Counted from the first letter of the stretch, positions 52,007 to 60,537 are shown. The stretch: 64,000 bases of DNA from Kribbella sp. ALI-6-A (GCF_001984195.1 NZ_MTQN01000007.1:248001-312000); one strand, 5' to 3'. The notes: generated by a model from the sequence alone, not told the origin. Numbers and translations are program-made.

Positions 52007-52978
52007 ATGGCGAGCACACCGGACGAGACGCGGGACGGGGTCGACCTGACCAACCTCGATCAGCCGCTGTTCGACGGCGCGGACGCGACCAAGCGGGACC
52101 TGGTCGACTACCTCGACGCGGTGCACGAGCGGATCCTGCCGGAGTTGCGGGAGCGGCCGTTGTCGGTGATGCGGGTCCGGCCGCGGCAGCAGCCGTTCAT
52201 GCAGAAGAACGTGCCCAAGTACACGCCCGAGTGGGTGAAGACCGTGACGTTGTGGGCCGAGGCGTCCAAGCGCGATGTGTCGTACGCGCTGTGCGACGAC
52301 CGGCGGACCCTGCTGTGGTTCGCGAACCAGCGCGCCGTCGAGTACCACCCGACCCTGATGCGCGCCGAGCGTTGGGACCGCGTCACCCATCTCGTGCTCG
52401 ACCTCGACCCGCCGGAGGGGGAGACATTCCGGATGGCGGTGCAGGCGGCGCACCTGGTCCGCCAGGCGCTGACCGACTCCGGGCTCGCCGGGGCGGTGAA
52501 GACCAGCGGCGCGAAGGGTGTGCACGTCTACGTCCCGATCGACGACCAGATCTCGATCGAGGACGCCGCCGCGGCGACCCGCGCGATCGCGGCGCGAGCC
52601 GAGCGGATCGACCCGGCCGTCGCCACCACGGCGTACATCAAGGAGGACCGGGGCGGCAAGGTCTTCGTCGACTCGACCCGGTCCGGCGGCGCGACCGTCG
52701 TCGCGGCGTACAGCCCGCGCATTCGCCCCGGTACGCCGGTTTCGTTCCCGGTCGGCTGGGACGAGCTCGACAACGTCACCCCGCGCGACTTCACCATCCG
52801 CAGTACGCCGGGCCTGCTGGCGACCGCCGACCACTGGGCCGGCGAACTCCCGGCACCGCAGTCCCTGCCCGAGGACCTGCTCGAAGAGGGCCGCGCGATC
52901 CCGATCGCCCGCGTCGTCGCGATGCACGAAGGCAAACGCCGGGCGCGTGCCCGCCGCGACGCCGAAGAGAAGGGCTGA
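52007..52978 (+). CDS. LigD-type primase/polymerase domain protein
   Basis: A 323-residue stand-alone polymerase domain of the archaeo-eukaryotic primase family, as found in LigD, the bacterial non-homologous end-joining enzyme. Evidence: LTNLDQPLFDGADATKRDLVDYLDAVHERILPELRERPLSVMRVRP, QKNVPKYTPEWVKTV, the metal-binding LVLDLDPPEGETF, the GAKGVHVYVPI segment and the DSTRSGGATVVAAYSPRIRPGTPVSFPVGWDEL end. It can fill gaps or add ribonucleotides during break repair. No ligase or Ku gene is next to it. Start: ATG in a leaderless layout. Confidence 0.88.
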   Translation: MASTPDETRDGVDLTNLDQPLFDGADATKRDLVDYLDAVHERILPELRERPLSVMRVRPRQQPFMQKNVPKYTPEWVKTVTLWAEASKRDVSYALCDDRRTLLWFANQRAVEYHPTLMRAERWDRVTHLVLDLDPPEGETFRMAVQAAHLVRQALTDSGLAGAVKTSGAKGVHVYVPIDDQISIEDAAAATRAIAARAERIDPAVATTAYIKEDRGGKVFVDSTRSGGATVVAAYSPRIRPGTPVSFPVGWDELDNVTPRDFTIRSTPGLLATADHWAGELPAPQSLPEDLLEEGRAIPIARVVAMHEGKRRARARRDAEEKG

Positions 52979-52999
52979 CTGGCGTCTGCTGCGGGCCGG

Positions 53000-55900
53000 C
53001 TAGTTCTCCGGGCTGGTGGTGAGGTCCAGTGCGCGGTGACGGACGTCTTCGTCCGAGTGGTTGCGCAGAGCAACTAATACGTCCCGCCAGGCGGCGTTCC
53101 AGCCGGTCCGTGGGCCGGCTGCGGTCAGCAGGGCGTGGGTGATCAGGCCGTCGGTGAGGCTCGGGCTGGTGGCCAGTGTCGTGGCGACCGGGAGCAGGTC
53201 GTCCGGTGTCCAATGGGCTTCGGTACTGCTCAGGTGGCGGGCGATCAGGTCGGCCGCTGCTGCTGCCGCCAGGGGACGGTTGCCGAGCTCGGCGCTGATG
53301 GTCGCGAGGTCTTCGGCGAGGTGGGTCGGGCGGAGCGCCGCGGTGAGCAGCTTCGAGCGGAGCTGCAAGTACTGCGGATCCGTGAGCTCGTCGGCGATCG
53401 CGCGAAGGACCTGGCGATCCTCCACTGACCGGGCGCTCAATGCGGCCGTCGCGCGCTGGACGACGGTGGTCAGCCGCTGCCGGGCGGGGTGGTCGCGGTC
53501 CGGGAGCGCGTTCGGGACCTGCGGGTTGTTCTCCAGCCGCACCAGCAGCCGGACGGCTCCGGCCAGGTCGTCGACGCCGCGACCTGCGGCGACCATGGAG
53601 ACCAGCGCGGTCGTGGCGTCGTTCCAGTTGCGCGAGGTCAGGTCGGTGATGAAAGCGGCGGTGACCGGCGCGGCTGCCGGATTCCAGCCGGCCCAGCGGT
53701 GCAGGGACAGCAGGGCGAGGCGCACGACCTCGGGCTCCGGGCGGTTGGTCACCGCGATCAGCAGGTCGGCGTAGCGGAACCGGTACTTCGCCGCCAGCCC
53801 GTACGGCGTCCGTTGCGTCAGCACCGTTGCGGTGGCCGCGCTGTCGTGGACCGCCTGCTGCAGCAACGCCCAGCTGGCCGGCTCGTGCAGCAGGTACTGC
53901 GAGGCCGCGCTGGTGATCGCGGCCCGCACGTCGCGATGCGCGTCGACCCAAGCCTCAGCCAGTACGCCGGCCGCGCCCGGTGCCCGGAGCTCGCCGAGCA
54001 GGCGGGCGGCTTCCTTGCGGGAGGTCACCTTCGCCCCCTCGCCCGCCAGGACCGGATGCAGGAGTCCGGCCAGTGTGCTCGGCCGGACGAACCGTGCCGC
54101 TCGGCGGGCCGCGTAGATGGCGACTCGGGCGCGGTCGTCGCCGGCGTGGGCGAGCAGCGCCGGGAGGGCGAGTTGCGGCTGGTCGCTCCAGGAGAGCGCC
54201 CTGAGCGCGGCCTCCTGCAGGTTTACGTTCTGGCTGGTCAGGAACGGCTCGACCGCCGTACGGCCGATGCCTGGCAGGCCGCCGAGCATCAGGACGGCTT
54301 CGACGCGGGTCCAGTCGGGGAGCTTCGGATGGTCGACGACACCGGCCACGACCTCGGCGTACCGGCGGTGCTGGCGGGGGAGCCAGCGGCGGAGAGCGGT
54401 CTCTCCGACTCGCCAGGGCGCGTGGGTGCGTTCGAAGATGCCGCTCCGGGCGGGATCGGCGAGAACGACGTCGAGCAGGTCGGTGCGGACCTCGGTGACG
54501 GCGGCCCAGACCGCGTCCCACTGGACCATGCCGAGGTCGCGGGCGATGATCCTGCCGACCCGCTCGGCCCGCGTCCGGTCCGGGGCGAGCCAGTGGTACG
54601 CGGCGGTGCCGACGGTGAACTCCTGGTTGGACCAGAGCGCGACTTCGAGCAGGCCGTGCAGGTGCTCGTTGTCCCAGCCGCGGCGGCCGAACGCCTCCGC
54701 GACGGCGAACAGCAGCTTGAACTCCGACCGCTCAGTCGCGCTCTCCAGGTACGGCCGGAGAGCGGCGTAGATCGCGCTCTCCCGGCCGCGCAGCAGTCCG
54801 TCGACGATGCCGTCCAGGTCGACCGTGCCGCGGTTCTCGGTGATCGCGGCGTGAGCGCGCAGGCCCCAGTCGAGCAACGCCGATTGGTTGCGCTGGGCCC
54901 CTTGATGGACGGCGCGGCGCGCGATCTCGGTGAGTGCGGCGCGGCTCGGCCAGGAGGTGTCGGGCGCCTCGAGGGCGTCGGTGAGCAGGGTCTGCAGCGG
55001 TTCGACCAGTTCGTCGCTCAGCACAGATGGCGGAAGTTCGGACGCCGCGGTGAGCACGGACTGCCGGACCGGGTCGCGGTCGTTGCGGACCCGAGCGGCC
55101 CAAGAGAGCGCTTCCTGGACCGGCGCCGCTGCCCGCGACCGGCCTGCTGACGAGACGACGGCGCGGTAGACCGCGGCTCGGTCCGCTGCTTCGGGGCGGT
55201 TGATCTCGGGCTCGAGCAGGGCGAACGCTTCGTCGTACGGCAGGTAGGAGACGACGTCCCAGCGGCGATGCAGATCGGCGGCGACGCTCGGCACGGCGAG
55301 CATGCGGCGTGCCTGCTCGGTGCGCGTGGCCCGGGGGAGAACGTCGAGGAGATCGCCGGAGAGCGCGCTCTGGGAGAGGTCGACGTCTCTGGTCACCAAG
55401 GTGAAAACACTCGCCCGGCGCGACGGCGGAAGGTCGCGCAGGAGCCCGCTCAGAGCGCTACCGATCGGGCCGGTCCATTGCGCGGGCCGTGAGACCGGCC
55501 CGCCGTAACCGGCGCGACCGCCTGCGGCGCCGTCCCACAAGAGCCGGCCCAGCGCGGCCAGTTCGTCGTCGGCGTATCGGTGGAGGCGGCGCCGGAACGC
55601 TGGAGTGAGCGCTCTCCCGAGCGATCTCGCCCGGTCGGGCGCGAGCAGCAAGGCGAGTACTCCGGCCTGGTCGACGTCGGTCAGCCGGCCGAGGACGGTG
55701 ACCACGGCCCACGGAAGCTCGTCGGCCGGCAGCGCGCTCTTGATCAGTCCGAGGACCCGCGTCGAGTCGTGGTCGAGCGCCGCGGTGACCCCGTGGCCCA
55801 CGCCCTGCCACCACTCGTCGCGATCGGAACCCGTGGGCAGCGTGTCGCTCGCGTACGCGAGCACGACCTCGGGGTGGCGTCGGGTCAGCCGCTGCCACTG

Positions 55901-56413
55901 ACTGGGCGAGAGGCAGTAGGCCAGCTCGGGCAGCAGGCGCCGTACGGTCTCGTCGTCGGTGCTGTCGAGCAGCGCGGCGGCGTACTGGTCTCCCCAGCGG
56001 TCCCGCTGCTCGTCGATCAGCCGTGCGGCGAGAAGACGGCGGCCGGTCCGGCGGATCACCTGCAGCAGCTTCGGCCGGAGCGCGGCGGGAGCGTCGTCGT
56101 GCAGGATCCGCAGGTCGTCGTCCGAGACCGCCGGCGCGCCGGATCGGGTCCAGCGGCCGACCGCGGCCAGCGCACGAGCTTGCACCGAGGGGTCGCGGTC
56201 TCTCAGCAGACCGGCGACGTACGCCGTACTGCCGGTGATCTGCGCGATCTGGAGCCCGATCACCTTCTGGTCGGCCGGGCCGCTGCCCAGCTCACCGAGC
56301 AGTTCGGTCAGCTCGGCGGTGCCGCGGAGCCGAAGCGCTTCCTGCGCGATGGTTCGCGCACGGTCGGCGTACGGGAGTTGGTCGATCGACCGAAGCAGAT
56401 CAGCGGCTCGCAT
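53000..56413 (-). CDS. Large HEAT-repeat-like protein of unknown function
   Basis: A 1137-residue soluble protein with no signal or membrane segment. The sequence is a run of short helical pairs with HEAT-like spacing, such as VQARALAAVGRWTRSGAP, LQEAALRALSWSDQPQLALPALLAHAGDDRARVAIYAARRAARF, AKVTSRKEAARLLGELRAPGAAGVLAEAW, NDATTALVSMVAAGRGVDDLAGAV and, at the end, VLVALRNHSDEDVRHRALDL. An alpha-solenoid of this length usually serves as a scaffold for protein or nucleic-acid binding. I do not recognise a named family. The Rsm22-like gene ends 25 bp upstream of its start, so the two may share a transcript. Confidence 0.75.
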   Translation of the reverse strand: MRAADLLRSIDQLPYADRARTIAQEALRLRGTAELTELLGELGSGPADQKVIGLQIAQITGSTAYVAGLLRDRDPSVQARALAAVGRWTRSGAPAVSDDDLRILHDDAPAALRPKLLQVIRRTGRRLLAARLIDEQRDRWGDQYAAALLDSTDDETVRRLLPELAYCLSPSQWQRLTRRHPEVVLAYASDTLPTGSDRDEWWQGVGHGVTAALDHDSTRVLGLIKSALPADELPWAVVTVLGRLTDVDQAGVLALLLAPDRARSLGRALTPAFRRRLHRYADDELAALGRLLWDGAAGGRAGYGGPVSRPAQWTGPIGSALSGLLRDLPPSRRASVFTLVTRDVDLSQSALSGDLLDVLPRATRTEQARRMLAVPSVAADLHRRWDVVSYLPYDEAFALLEPEINRPEAADRAAVYRAVVSSAGRSRAAAPVQEALSWAARVRNDRDPVRQSVLTAASELPPSVLSDELVEPLQTLLTDALEAPDTSWPSRAALTEIARRAVHQGAQRNQSALLDWGLRAHAAITENRGTVDLDGIVDGLLRGRESAIYAALRPYLESATERSEFKLLFAVAEAFGRRGWDNEHLHGLLEVALWSNQEFTVGTAAYHWLAPDRTRAERVGRIIARDLGMVQWDAVWAAVTEVRTDLLDVVLADPARSGIFERTHAPWRVGETALRRWLPRQHRRYAEVVAGVVDHPKLPDWTRVEAVLMLGGLPGIGRTAVEPFLTSQNVNLQEAALRALSWSDQPQLALPALLAHAGDDRARVAIYAARRAARFVRPSTLAGLLHPVLAGEGAKVTSRKEAARLLGELRAPGAAGVLAEAWVDAHRDVRAAITSAASQYLLHEPASWALLQQAVHDSAATATVLTQRTPYGLAAKYRFRYADLLIAVTNRPEPEVVRLALLSLHRWAGWNPAAAPVTAAFITDLTSRNWNDATTALVSMVAAGRGVDDLAGAVRLLVRLENNPQVPNALPDRDHPARQRLTTVVQRATAALSARSVEDRQVLRAIADELTDPQYLQLRSKLLTAALRPTHLAEDLATISAELGNRPLAAAAAADLIARHLSSTEAHWTPDDLLPVATTLATSPSLTDGLITHALLTAAGPRTGWNAAWRDVLVALRNHSDEDVRHRALDLTTSPEN

Positions 56414-56438
56414 GGGCCCATCCTGCCGACCGCCGGTG

Positions 56439-57413
56439 TCAGCCGGGCCAGGGGTCGCCGAACTCGGTGTTCCGGGCGGCGCGGTAGAGCACGCCTTGGC
56501 GTTTGGAGACGATCTCCTCGCGCAGCTCGCCGTCGCCGGTGCACAGCCGCAGCGACACCAGGCCCTTGCGCTGCTGGGGATGGCGGACGACCCGGTTGGC
56601 GGCCTGGGCTTGCAGCGTCGGGCTGGTGACGACGTACGAGAACTTCTCGTCCTCGAAGCCGAGCTCGGCGCCTTTGGTACGCCGGTGGACGGCGCTGCGG
56701 TTGACGCGGCTGGTGAAGTGGCACCAGTCGCGGCCGCGCGGGATCGGGCAGGCCAGGTTGTGCGGGCAGGGGGCGATCAAACGGTGTCCGGCGGCGATCA
56801 GCTGGTCGCGGGCGGCGACGATGCGTTCGTAGCCGCCGGGGGTGCCGGGTTCGATCAGCGCGACCAGGCCCTGCTGCGTGGCGAGCTGTGCGACGAGGTC
56901 CTGCTGCTGGGCCGGGGAGAGCTCGCTGAGTACGTAGGAGACGGTGACGAGGTCCGCGGACGCGAAGGTGGTCTGGTCGAGGCGGCCGGTGGTCCAGGTC
57001 GCGTCGCGGACCGTGGGGGACTCGGCGTTCAGCGCGAGTTTCTTGCCGAGGGCAATCGCTTCGGGGACCTGCTCCAGCACGGTGGCGGCGGACAGCGCCG
57101 GCCAGACGTCGGTCGCGGCCCAGAGCGCGGCGCCGGTGCCGCCGCCGATGTCGAGCTGCTGGGCCGGCGTGAAGTCGGGCAATTGCAGGGCGACCTGCTC
57201 GAGCGCTGACCGGACCGCGGCGAAGGTCGCCGGCATCCGGTACGCCGAGTAGGTGATCACGTCGGCGGGCGTCGCCATGATCGGGGTGGTGGCGGCTTGT
57301 TCCTCGCGGTAGCGGGTGCTCAGGCGCTGGAACGTGGCGGTGAGCTGGGCGCCGGGAACGCTGCTCAGCGCCGCGTCGAGCGCGGTCCGCAGATCCTGCG
57401 GCAGGTCAGCCAT
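56439..57413 (-). CDS. Rsm22-like small-ribosomal-subunit methyltransferase
   Basis: A 324-residue SAM-dependent protein of the Rsm22 family, linked to mitochondrial and bacterial small ribosomal subunits. Motif I is LDIGGGTGAALWAATD (about residue 88), and a VSYVLSELSP strand and LIEPGTPGGYERIVAARD follow. The Cys-rich stretch CPHNLACPIPRGRDWCHF (about 215-232) is the family's metal or Fe-S binding signature and is intact. The product is probably a ribosome-associated methyltransferase or assembly factor. Start: ATG. Confidence 0.85.
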   Translation of the reverse strand: MADLPQDLRTALDAALSSVPGAQLTATFQRLSTRYREEQAATTPIMATPADVITYSAYRMPATFAAVRSALEQVALQLPDFTPAQQLDIGGGTGAALWAATDVWPALSAATVLEQVPEAIALGKKLALNAESPTVRDATWTTGRLDQTTFASADLVTVSYVLSELSPAQQQDLVAQLATQQGLVALIEPGTPGGYERIVAARDQLIAAGHRLIAPCPHNLACPIPRGRDWCHFTSRVNRSAVHRRTKGAELGFEDEKFSYVVTSPTLQAQAANRVVRHPQQRKGLVSLRLCTGDGELREEIVSKRQGVLYRAARNTEFGDPWPG

Positions 57414-57539
57414 CGTCCGTCCTTCGTTTGCGCCGGCAACCCGCGAATCCTATGCGTCGAGGAAGGAAGCACGGACAACGGCCGGGCGTGAGGAAGGGAC
57501 ATCGGCGGGCCGCAGGACTGAGCGGGGGACGGCAGGCCG

Positions 57540-58118
57540 TCAGGACTTGGCGGGCAGCGAAGCCTGCATCAGCAGGACCGCGGCCTCGCGGGCGTGCCGG
57601 GCCGGCTCGGCGGACCCGGAGATCGCCGACGTGGTGATCGCCCCTTCGCTGAGCAGGATCAGGTGGTCGGCCAACCGCTGGGGATCGGGTGCGCCGGCGG
57701 CCTCGGCGAGTTCGGTGAGCGCTTGGCGGAAGCCGGCCTTGTGCTGCTGGGCCAGCTCGGCGACGCGGGGCGAGACGGCGCCGAGTTCACCGAAGGAGTT
57801 GATGAACGCGCACCCCCGGAAGTCGCGCTGGGTGAACCACGTGTGCAGGAACTCGAAGACCGCCAGGATCCGTTCGCGCGGATCGGTCGCGGCGTCGACG
57901 TGCTCGGCGAGCATGTCCTTCCACTGCTGGTCGCGCTGGTGCAGGTACGCCTCGATCAGCGCGTCCTTGGACGGGAACAGCTGGTAGAGCCGCTTCAGCG
58001 AGACGCCGGACGCCGTTCGGATCGCGTCCATTCCGACGGACTGCACGCCGCGTTCGTAGAACAGCGCGTCGGCCGCCTCCAGCACCTGCCGCTGCGCGGT
58101 CGCCGTGTCGATCGCCAT
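57540..58118 (-). CDS. TetR-family repressor
   Basis: A 192-residue TetR regulator. The HTH is near the N-terminus (QVLEAADALFYERGVQSVGMDAIRTASGVSLKRLYQLFPSKDALIEAYL, about 11-57), followed by an all-helical ligand domain with FRGCAFINSFGELG. The ATG at 58118 has GGAGG eight bases upstream; ATG at 58136 is in frame without a good ribosome site. Two palindromes in the divergent intergenic region (58202-58217 and 58236-58255) share the core GAGAAC-N4-GTTCTC and are its probable targets. It probably represses the divergent alpha/beta hydrolase gene and itself. Confidence 0.9.
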   Translation of the reverse strand: MAIDTATAQRQVLEAADALFYERGVQSVGMDAIRTASGVSLKRLYQLFPSKDALIEAYLHQRDQQWKDMLAEHVDAATDPRERILAVFEFLHTWFTQRDFRGCAFINSFGELGAVSPRVAELAQQHKAGFRQALTELAEAAGAPDPQRLADHLILLSEGAITTSAISGSAEPARHAREAAVLLMQASLPAKS

Positions 58119-58201
58119 CTGTTCAGCCTCCACCATCTCGCTGCCGTCGACCGCGCCACCACAGCGCGGTCCCGGGTGATCCAGGACACCCCGCTTGCGC
58201 G

Positions 58202-58217
58202 GAGAACCAACGTTCTC
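58202..58217. promoter_or_regulatory. TetR-type operator 1
   Basis: GAGAAC-CAAC-GTTCTC, a palindrome with the same half-sites as operator 2. The two centres are 36 bp apart. Confidence 0.7.
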
Positions 58218-58235
58218 TAGAGTACCGGACATCGA

Positions 58236-58255
58236 GTGAGAACGACCGTTCTCAC
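58236..58255. promoter_or_regulatory. TetR-type operator 2
   Basis: GTGAGAACG-AC-CGTTCTCAC is a perfect 9+2+9 inverted repeat 28 bp before the hydrolase start. It contains the GAGAAC-N4-GTTCTC core shared with operator 1. Confidence 0.78.
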
Positions 58256-58282
58256 CGAGCTGATCTTCTGGAGGAGAGTCCG

Positions 58283-59212
58283 ATGACCGTCCTGGAGCCC
58301 GCCGCCCAAGCCTTCGCCGACGCGACCGCACAGCCCCCGTTCCTGTTCCAGCTCGACCCGGCCGACGGTCGCAAGCTGGTCGACGAGGTGCAGACCACCG
58401 ACTACCCGAAGCTGCCGGTCGACGAGCAGTGGATCACCGCCGCCGACGGCACCAAGGCGCGGATCGTGAAGCCGGCCGGTACGACGAGCGACCTGCCGGT
58501 CATCCTCTACATCCACGGCGCCGGCTGGGTCTTCGGCAACGCGCACACCCACGACCGCCTGGTCCGCGAGCTGGCCGTCGGCGCCGGTGCCGCGGTTGTC
58601 TTCCCCGAGTACGACCGGTCGCCCGAGGTCCGGTACCCGCACGCGATCGAGCAGGCCTACTCGGTCGCCCGCTGGATCGTTGCCGAGGGCAAGAGCGAGG
58701 ACCTGGATGCGACCCGGCTGGCGATCGCCGGCGACTCGGTCGGTGGCAACATGACCGCCGCCGTGACGCTGCTGGCCAAGGAGCGGGGCGACCTGACCTT
58801 CAAGCAGCAGGTGCTGTTCTACCCGGTCACCGACGCGTCGTTCGACACCGCGTCGTACCGCGAGTTCGCCGAGGGCTACTTCCTGCAGCGCGATGGGATG
58901 AAGTGGTTCTGGGACCAGTACACCCAGGACGAGAACGAGCGCAACCAGATCACCGCGTCACCGCTGCGGGCGACCACGGAGCAGCTGACCGGTCTGCCGA
59001 CCGCGCTGGTGATCACCGCTGAGGCTGACGTCCTGCGCGACGAGGGTGAGGCGTACGCCGCGAAGCTGCGCGAGGCCGGCGTCGCCGTCACCGCCGTGCG
59101 GTTCGGCGGAATCATCCACGACTTCGTGATGCTCGACGCGCTGCGCGACACCCACGCCGCCACCGCGGCGATCGCCCTGGCGGTCAGCACCCTGCGCTCC
59201 GCGCTCGCCTGA
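58283..59212 (+). CDS. Alpha/beta hydrolase, hormone-sensitive-lipase type
   Basis: A 309-residue esterase/lipase. The oxyanion-hole motif reads YIHGAGW (HGGG-like), the nucleophile elbow is GDSVGGN (about residue 156), and the late catalytic Asp and His are in EADVLRDEGE and GIIHDFVML. Family members hydrolyse short-chain esters. The TetR gene is divergent, with both operators between them, so induction by a small ester or xenobiotic is likely. Start: ATG with GGAGGAG upstream. Confidence 0.9.
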   Translation: MTVLEPAAQAFADATAQPPFLFQLDPADGRKLVDEVQTTDYPKLPVDEQWITAADGTKARIVKPAGTTSDLPVILYIHGAGWVFGNAHTHDRLVRELAVGAGAAVVFPEYDRSPEVRYPHAIEQAYSVARWIVAEGKSEDLDATRLAIAGDSVGGNMTAAVTLLAKERGDLTFKQQVLFYPVTDASFDTASYREFAEGYFLQRDGMKWFWDQYTQDENERNQITASPLRATTEQLTGLPTALVITAEADVLRDEGEAYAAKLREAGVAVTAVRFGGIIHDFVMLDALRDTHAATAAIALAVSTLRSALA

Positions 59213-59227
59213 CCTGCCCGGTCAGGC
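59207..59227. terminator. Stem-loop between convergent hydrolase and mug genes
   Basis: GCCTGACC pairs perfectly with GGTCAGGC around a TGCCC loop. It overlaps the stop codons of both convergent genes and likely ends both transcripts. Confidence 0.65.
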
Positions 59228-59752
59228 CGCGGAGCCGGTGAGATCGGGCAACGCGGCGGCGGTCCGCAGGTCACCGAAGACCCCGGCGAGTTTCGGCAAC
59301 GTGTAGTGCGCGTTCAGGCCGCTGGGGTTCGGCAGGACCCAGACCCGGGTCGAGCCGATCGTGCGGTCCTGCCGGCCGATCGTGGCCTTCGGCAACGAAA
59401 AGGCGTCCCGGTAGGCCGTGATGCCGACCACCGCCAGCCAGTCGGGCTCGAACTCCAGCACCTTGCGCACCAGGTTCTCCCCGCCGGCCCGGAACTCGGC
59501 CTTGCTGAGCTCGTCGGCCCGCGCGGACGGCCGGTCGACGACATTGGTGATCCCGAGCCCGAGGTCCAGGATCTCGCCTTGTTCGGCCGGCTTCAGCAGT
59601 CGGGGCGTGAAGCCGGCCAGGTGCAGGGCCGGCCAGAATCGGTTGCCGGGCCGGGCGAAGTGGTGACCGGTCGCGGCGGACACCAGCCCGGGGTTGATGC
59701 CGCAGAAGAGGACCCGAAGGCCGGGCTTGATCAGATCGTCGAGCGGCTGCAT
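59222..59752 (-). CDS. mug: G/U mismatch-specific uracil-DNA glycosylase
   Basis: A 176-residue Mug-family glycosylase that removes uracil or other damaged bases opposite G. Motif 1 LRVLFCGINPGLVSAATGHHFARPGNRFWPALHLAG (GINPG with the catalytic Asn) and motif 2 VWVLPNPSGLNAHYT (NPSGLN, the DNA-wedge loop) are both intact. A TAGAGT box on the minus strand (59764-59759) six bases before its ATG suggests a leaderless transcript. The palindrome at 59769-59785 sits just upstream of that box. Confidence 0.92.
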   Translation of the reverse strand: MQPLDDLIKPGLRVLFCGINPGLVSAATGHHFARPGNRFWPALHLAGFTPRLLKPAEQGEILDLGLGITNVVDRPSARADELSKAEFRAGGENLVRKVLEFEPDWLAVVGITAYRDAFSLPKATIGRQDRTIGSTRVWVLPNPSGLNAHYTLPKLAGVFGDLRTAAALPDLTGSAA

Positions 59753-59758
59753 GCGCCC

Positions 59759-59764
59759 ACTCTA
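59759..59764 (-). promoter_or_regulatory. Candidate -10 box of mug (leaderless)
   Basis: TAGAGT read on the minus strand, six bases before the mug ATG. The first GTCAAC-N5-GTTGAC palindrome lies in the spacer and -35 zone of this promoter. Confidence 0.5.
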
Positions 59765-59768
59765 TTTC

Positions 59769-59785
59769 GTCAACCCAGGGTTGAC
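59769..59785. promoter_or_regulatory. GTCAAC-N5-GTTGAC operator, copy 1
   Basis: GTCAACCCAGGGTTGAC is a perfect palindrome (7+3+7). It overlaps the TTGACG -35 (59781-59786) of the Clp-N/HTH gene and lies in the mug promoter on the other strand. Confidence 0.78.
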
Positions 59786-59810
59786 GGCGACGCGGTCGTC
59801 AACCTAGAGT
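59781..59810 (+). promoter_or_regulatory. Candidate promoter of the Clp-N/HTH gene
   Basis: TTGACG (59781-59786), an 18-bp spacer and TAGAGT (59805-59810), six bases before the ATG at 59817. The layout implies a leaderless mRNA. Both promoter elements are overlapped by palindromes 1 and 2. Confidence 0.65.
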
Positions 59811-59814
59811 TGAC
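59798..59814. promoter_or_regulatory. GTCAAC-N5-GTTGAC operator, copy 2
   Basis: GTCAACCTAGAGTTGAC has the same half-sites as copy 1, 29 bp away. It contains the -10 box and ends two bases before the start codon of the Clp-N/HTH gene. Confidence 0.8.
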
Positions 59815-59816
59815 GC

Positions 59817-60527
59817 ATGACTCCAGGACCTGATCTGCAGCAACTCATCGACACCATCCGCCACGACGCCGGCACCGACGACGTCCTCCAGCAACTCGCG
59901 ACCGCCTCCAGCACGATCTCCGATCTGACCGCCACCTCCGACGCCGCGCTCGGCTACTTCGTCGACCGGGCCCGCGGCGCCGGCAAGTCGTGGGTCGAGA
60001 TCAGCAGCGTGCTCGGCGTCAGCAAGCAGGCCGCGCACAAGCGGTTCGCCGACTCCTGGCCGGCCAAGCTCGACCTCGACCGCTTCACGCTGCGGACGAA
60101 GGTGGTCATCCAGGCCGCCTCCGCCATCGCCCGCGAGCGCGGCCAGGGCTTCGTCGGTGCCGAGCACCTGCTGCTCGGTCTGTTCACCGAGCCGCAGTCG
60201 ATCGCCACGCTGCTGATGACCGAGGCCGGGGTGACCGAGGACGGCGTCCAGGCCGCGATCGACGCCGAGGCGCCGCCGGTCGCCGCCGGCGACGTCCCGG
60301 CCGACGAACTCCCGCTGACTCCGCGGGCCTCGCACGTGATCGGGCAGGCGACCGAGGAGGCGCTGCTGCTCGGCCACAACTACGTCGGCACCGAGCACCT
60401 GCTGCTCGCCTTCTACCACTACCCGGCGGGCGTCGCGGCCAAGGTGCTGACCCAGCTCGGACTGCCCGAGCAGGCCGCACGCCACGGCGTCCGGGCCGCT
60501 CTCGAGAAGCTCACCGGGGGCAAGTAG
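59817..60527 (+). CDS. Clp N-domain protein with HTH, candidate autoregulator
   Basis: A 236-residue protein without an ATPase domain. Residues about 40-80 hold a helix-turn-helix: KSWVEISSVLGVSKQAAHKRFAD. Residues about 95-150 and 165-235 are two Clp-N repeats (RGQGFVGAEHLLLGLFTEP and LLGHNYVGTEHLLLAFYHYP), the substrate- and adaptor-binding domain of ClpA/ClpC chaperones. So it pairs DNA binding with a module that recognises unfolded or phosphorylated protein. It could sense protein damage or a ligand and repress its own promoter at the paired palindromes. The beta-lactamase-like gene starts 10 bp after its stop. Confidence 0.82.
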   Translation: MTPGPDLQQLIDTIRHDAGTDDVLQQLATASSTISDLTATSDAALGYFVDRARGAGKSWVEISSVLGVSKQAAHKRFADSWPAKLDLDRFTLRTKVVIQAASAIARERGQGFVGAEHLLLGLFTEPQSIATLLMTEAGVTEDGVQAAIDAEAPPVAAGDVPADELPLTPRASHVIGQATEEALLLGHNYVGTEHLLLAFYHYPAGVAAKVLTQLGLPEQAARHGVRAALEKLTGGK

Positions 60528-60530
60528 TTT
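60525..60530 (+). promoter_or_regulatory. Candidate -10 box of the serine hydrolase gene (leaderless)
   Basis: TAGTTT, which includes the stop codon of the Clp-N/HTH gene, sits seven bases before the GTG at 60538. There is no ribosome site. Confidence 0.45.
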
Positions 60531-60537
60531 TGGCCTC

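Noticed and set aside
51917..52927. 337-codon upstream extension of the DUF1028 gene
   Set aside because: It is antisense to the LigD-type gene, with no similarity. DUF1028 proteins start at MTFSIVAYD.
51078..53078. 12-mer AGAGCAACTAAT at 51078-51089 and 53067-53078
   Set aside because: The second copy is part of the HEAT-like coding sequence (VALRN), and the sequence around the two copies does not match, so chance is likely.
57528..57541. GACGGC-AG-GCCGTC hairpin at the tetR end
   Set aside because: The loop is only two bases, too small for a stable hairpin, so I did not list it as a terminator.
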